NCBI GenBank assembly: GCA_026692885.1
Contig: JAPLNJ010000889.1
Location: 1 to 7,543, forward strand
From: Planctomycetota bacterium
GTDB lineage: Bacteria > Planctomycetota > Planctomycetia > Pirellulales > Pirellulaceae
DNA length: 7,543 bases
Direction: 5' to 3'
Within the stretch, counting starts at the first letter, position 1, and each line of letters opens with the position of its first letter. Both the position numbers and the translations under genes were made by a program. The notes under the pieces were generated by a model, which was given only the letters and a program-made list of their open reading frames with translations, was not told the origin of the DNA and made no database searches. Of this stretch, positions 7,335-7,543 are shown piece by piece.

Positions 7335-7475
7335 GTTGCGCAAAACGCTAGCAGCAGGAGGTCGGGGTGGCTGGGGCAGAGTGCAGCGATGCCCCAGAAA
7401 CCGGGTACTGGGGCTTCGCTTAGGCTCAGCCGCCAGCCACCCGCGCTGCTGCTGGCACTGACGGCTGTGCGCAAC
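7335..7475. repeat. 141-bp inverted-repeat element C
   Basis: Three successive arm blocks match in order: GTTGCGCA (7335-7342) with TGCGCAAC (7468-7475); GCTAGCAGCAG (7347-7357) with CTGCTGCTGGC (7446-7456, one wobble); and GGGTGGCTGG (7365-7374) with CCAGCCACCC (7433-7442). An internal hairpin CTGGGGCA (7371-7378) with TGCCCCAG (7390-7397) competes with the end of the third block. The layered arms separated by small internal loops look like a folded RNA or a decayed miniature element. No coding potential was recognised. Confidence 0.75.
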
Positions 7476-7480
7476 CTAAC

Positions 7481-7506
7481 GATCAAGGCCTGTTGGGGCC
7501 TTGATC
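7481..7506. repeat. Perfect 10-bp hairpin beside element C
   Basis: GATCAAGGCC (7481-7490) and GGCCTTGATC (7497-7506) form a perfect stem with a 6-nt loop TGTTGG, 5 nt after element C. A shorter related sequence, GTCAAGGCTTGATC, lies on the other side of element C at 7290-7303. No T-tract follows, so it does not look like a classical terminator. Confidence 0.65.
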
Positions 7507-7543
7507 ATAACGTTGCGAAATGCTAGCCGTGTCGTGATCGCCC

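Larger units (their letters stand above)
6961..7543. other. Gene-free, palindrome-rich right end
   Basis: No frame in these 583 bp looks like a real protein; the frames of 60-133 codons are low-complexity, rich in Arg, Gly and Pro, and run through the inverted repeats. The segment is packed with stems. Besides the elements listed separately there is a stem near 6959-6985 (CCCGGGGC with GCCCTGGG, one wobble). The octamer TAGGGTGC occurs at 7009-7016 and 7310-7317, at or near the left ends of two of the elements. The content suggests an accumulation of repeat elements or one or more structured RNAs. No tRNA, tmRNA, RNase P or SRP signature was recognised. Confidence 0.6.

Noticed and set aside
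7335..7496. Possible integron attC site (ACCTAAC at 7474-7480 fits RYYYAAC; GTT-rich sequences nearby)
   Set aside because: No properly placed GTTRRRY partner forms the required paired structure, and no cassette gene or integrase is visible.
7171..7526. Plus-strand open frames of 96 and 70 codons in the right-end region
   Set aside because: They run through inverted-repeat elements B and C, have Arg/Gly/Pro-biased low-complexity translations and no good ribosome-binding site.
6961..7543. CRISPR array or tandem repeat array
   Set aside because: The repeats are inverted, of different sequence and irregularly spaced; there is no repeat-spacer periodicity and no cas gene.

Overview
The window looks like chromosomal DNA of a GC-rich bacterium, most probably a planctomycete. 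That placement rests on three things. One is an orphan EboE-type protein. Another is a repeat that encodes the peptide GQAFQPD, which I remember as recurrent in planctomycete genomes. The third is the density of palindromic repeats between genes. The placement is inferred from recall and was not tested by a search.

Layout. Positions 1-188 hold no recognisable gene. A minus-strand pair follows: sufE (1477 to 1058; Fe-S assembly sulfur acceptor) and then a membrane-anchored glutaminyl-peptide cyclotransferase (1043 to 189). They are 14 bp apart, and the sufE stop codon lies inside the Shine-Dalgarno sequence of the next gene, so they are very likely one transcript. Divergent from sufE is an eboE homologue (1615-2850), whose last codons and stop lie in a palindromic repeat (2799-2853). 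An 855-residue multi-pass membrane protein of the DUF2339 family follows on the same strand (2993-5560). A convergent intergenic region (5561-5793) carries a nested 142-bp palindrome and separates it from a minus-strand agmatine deiminase-family gene (6903 to 5794). That gene has a plausible promoter with a dyad between its -35 and -10 boxes.

The last ~580 bp (6961-7543) contain no credible protein gene but are dense in inverted repeats. There are three different elements of about 101, 141 and 141 bp, a 10-bp perfect hairpin, and short related sequence units that recur around them.

The genes do not form an evident shared pathway: Fe-S assembly, N-terminal pyroglutamate formation, an EboE-like TIM barrel of unknown substrate, a DUF2339 membrane protein and agmatine/arginine deimination look like independent housekeeping or accessory genes. 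I see no defence island, CRISPR array, transposase, or rRNA/tRNA gene. The most unusual content is the repeats: the cluster at the right end, the nested palindrome in the convergent region, and the repeat captured as the C-terminus of EboE.
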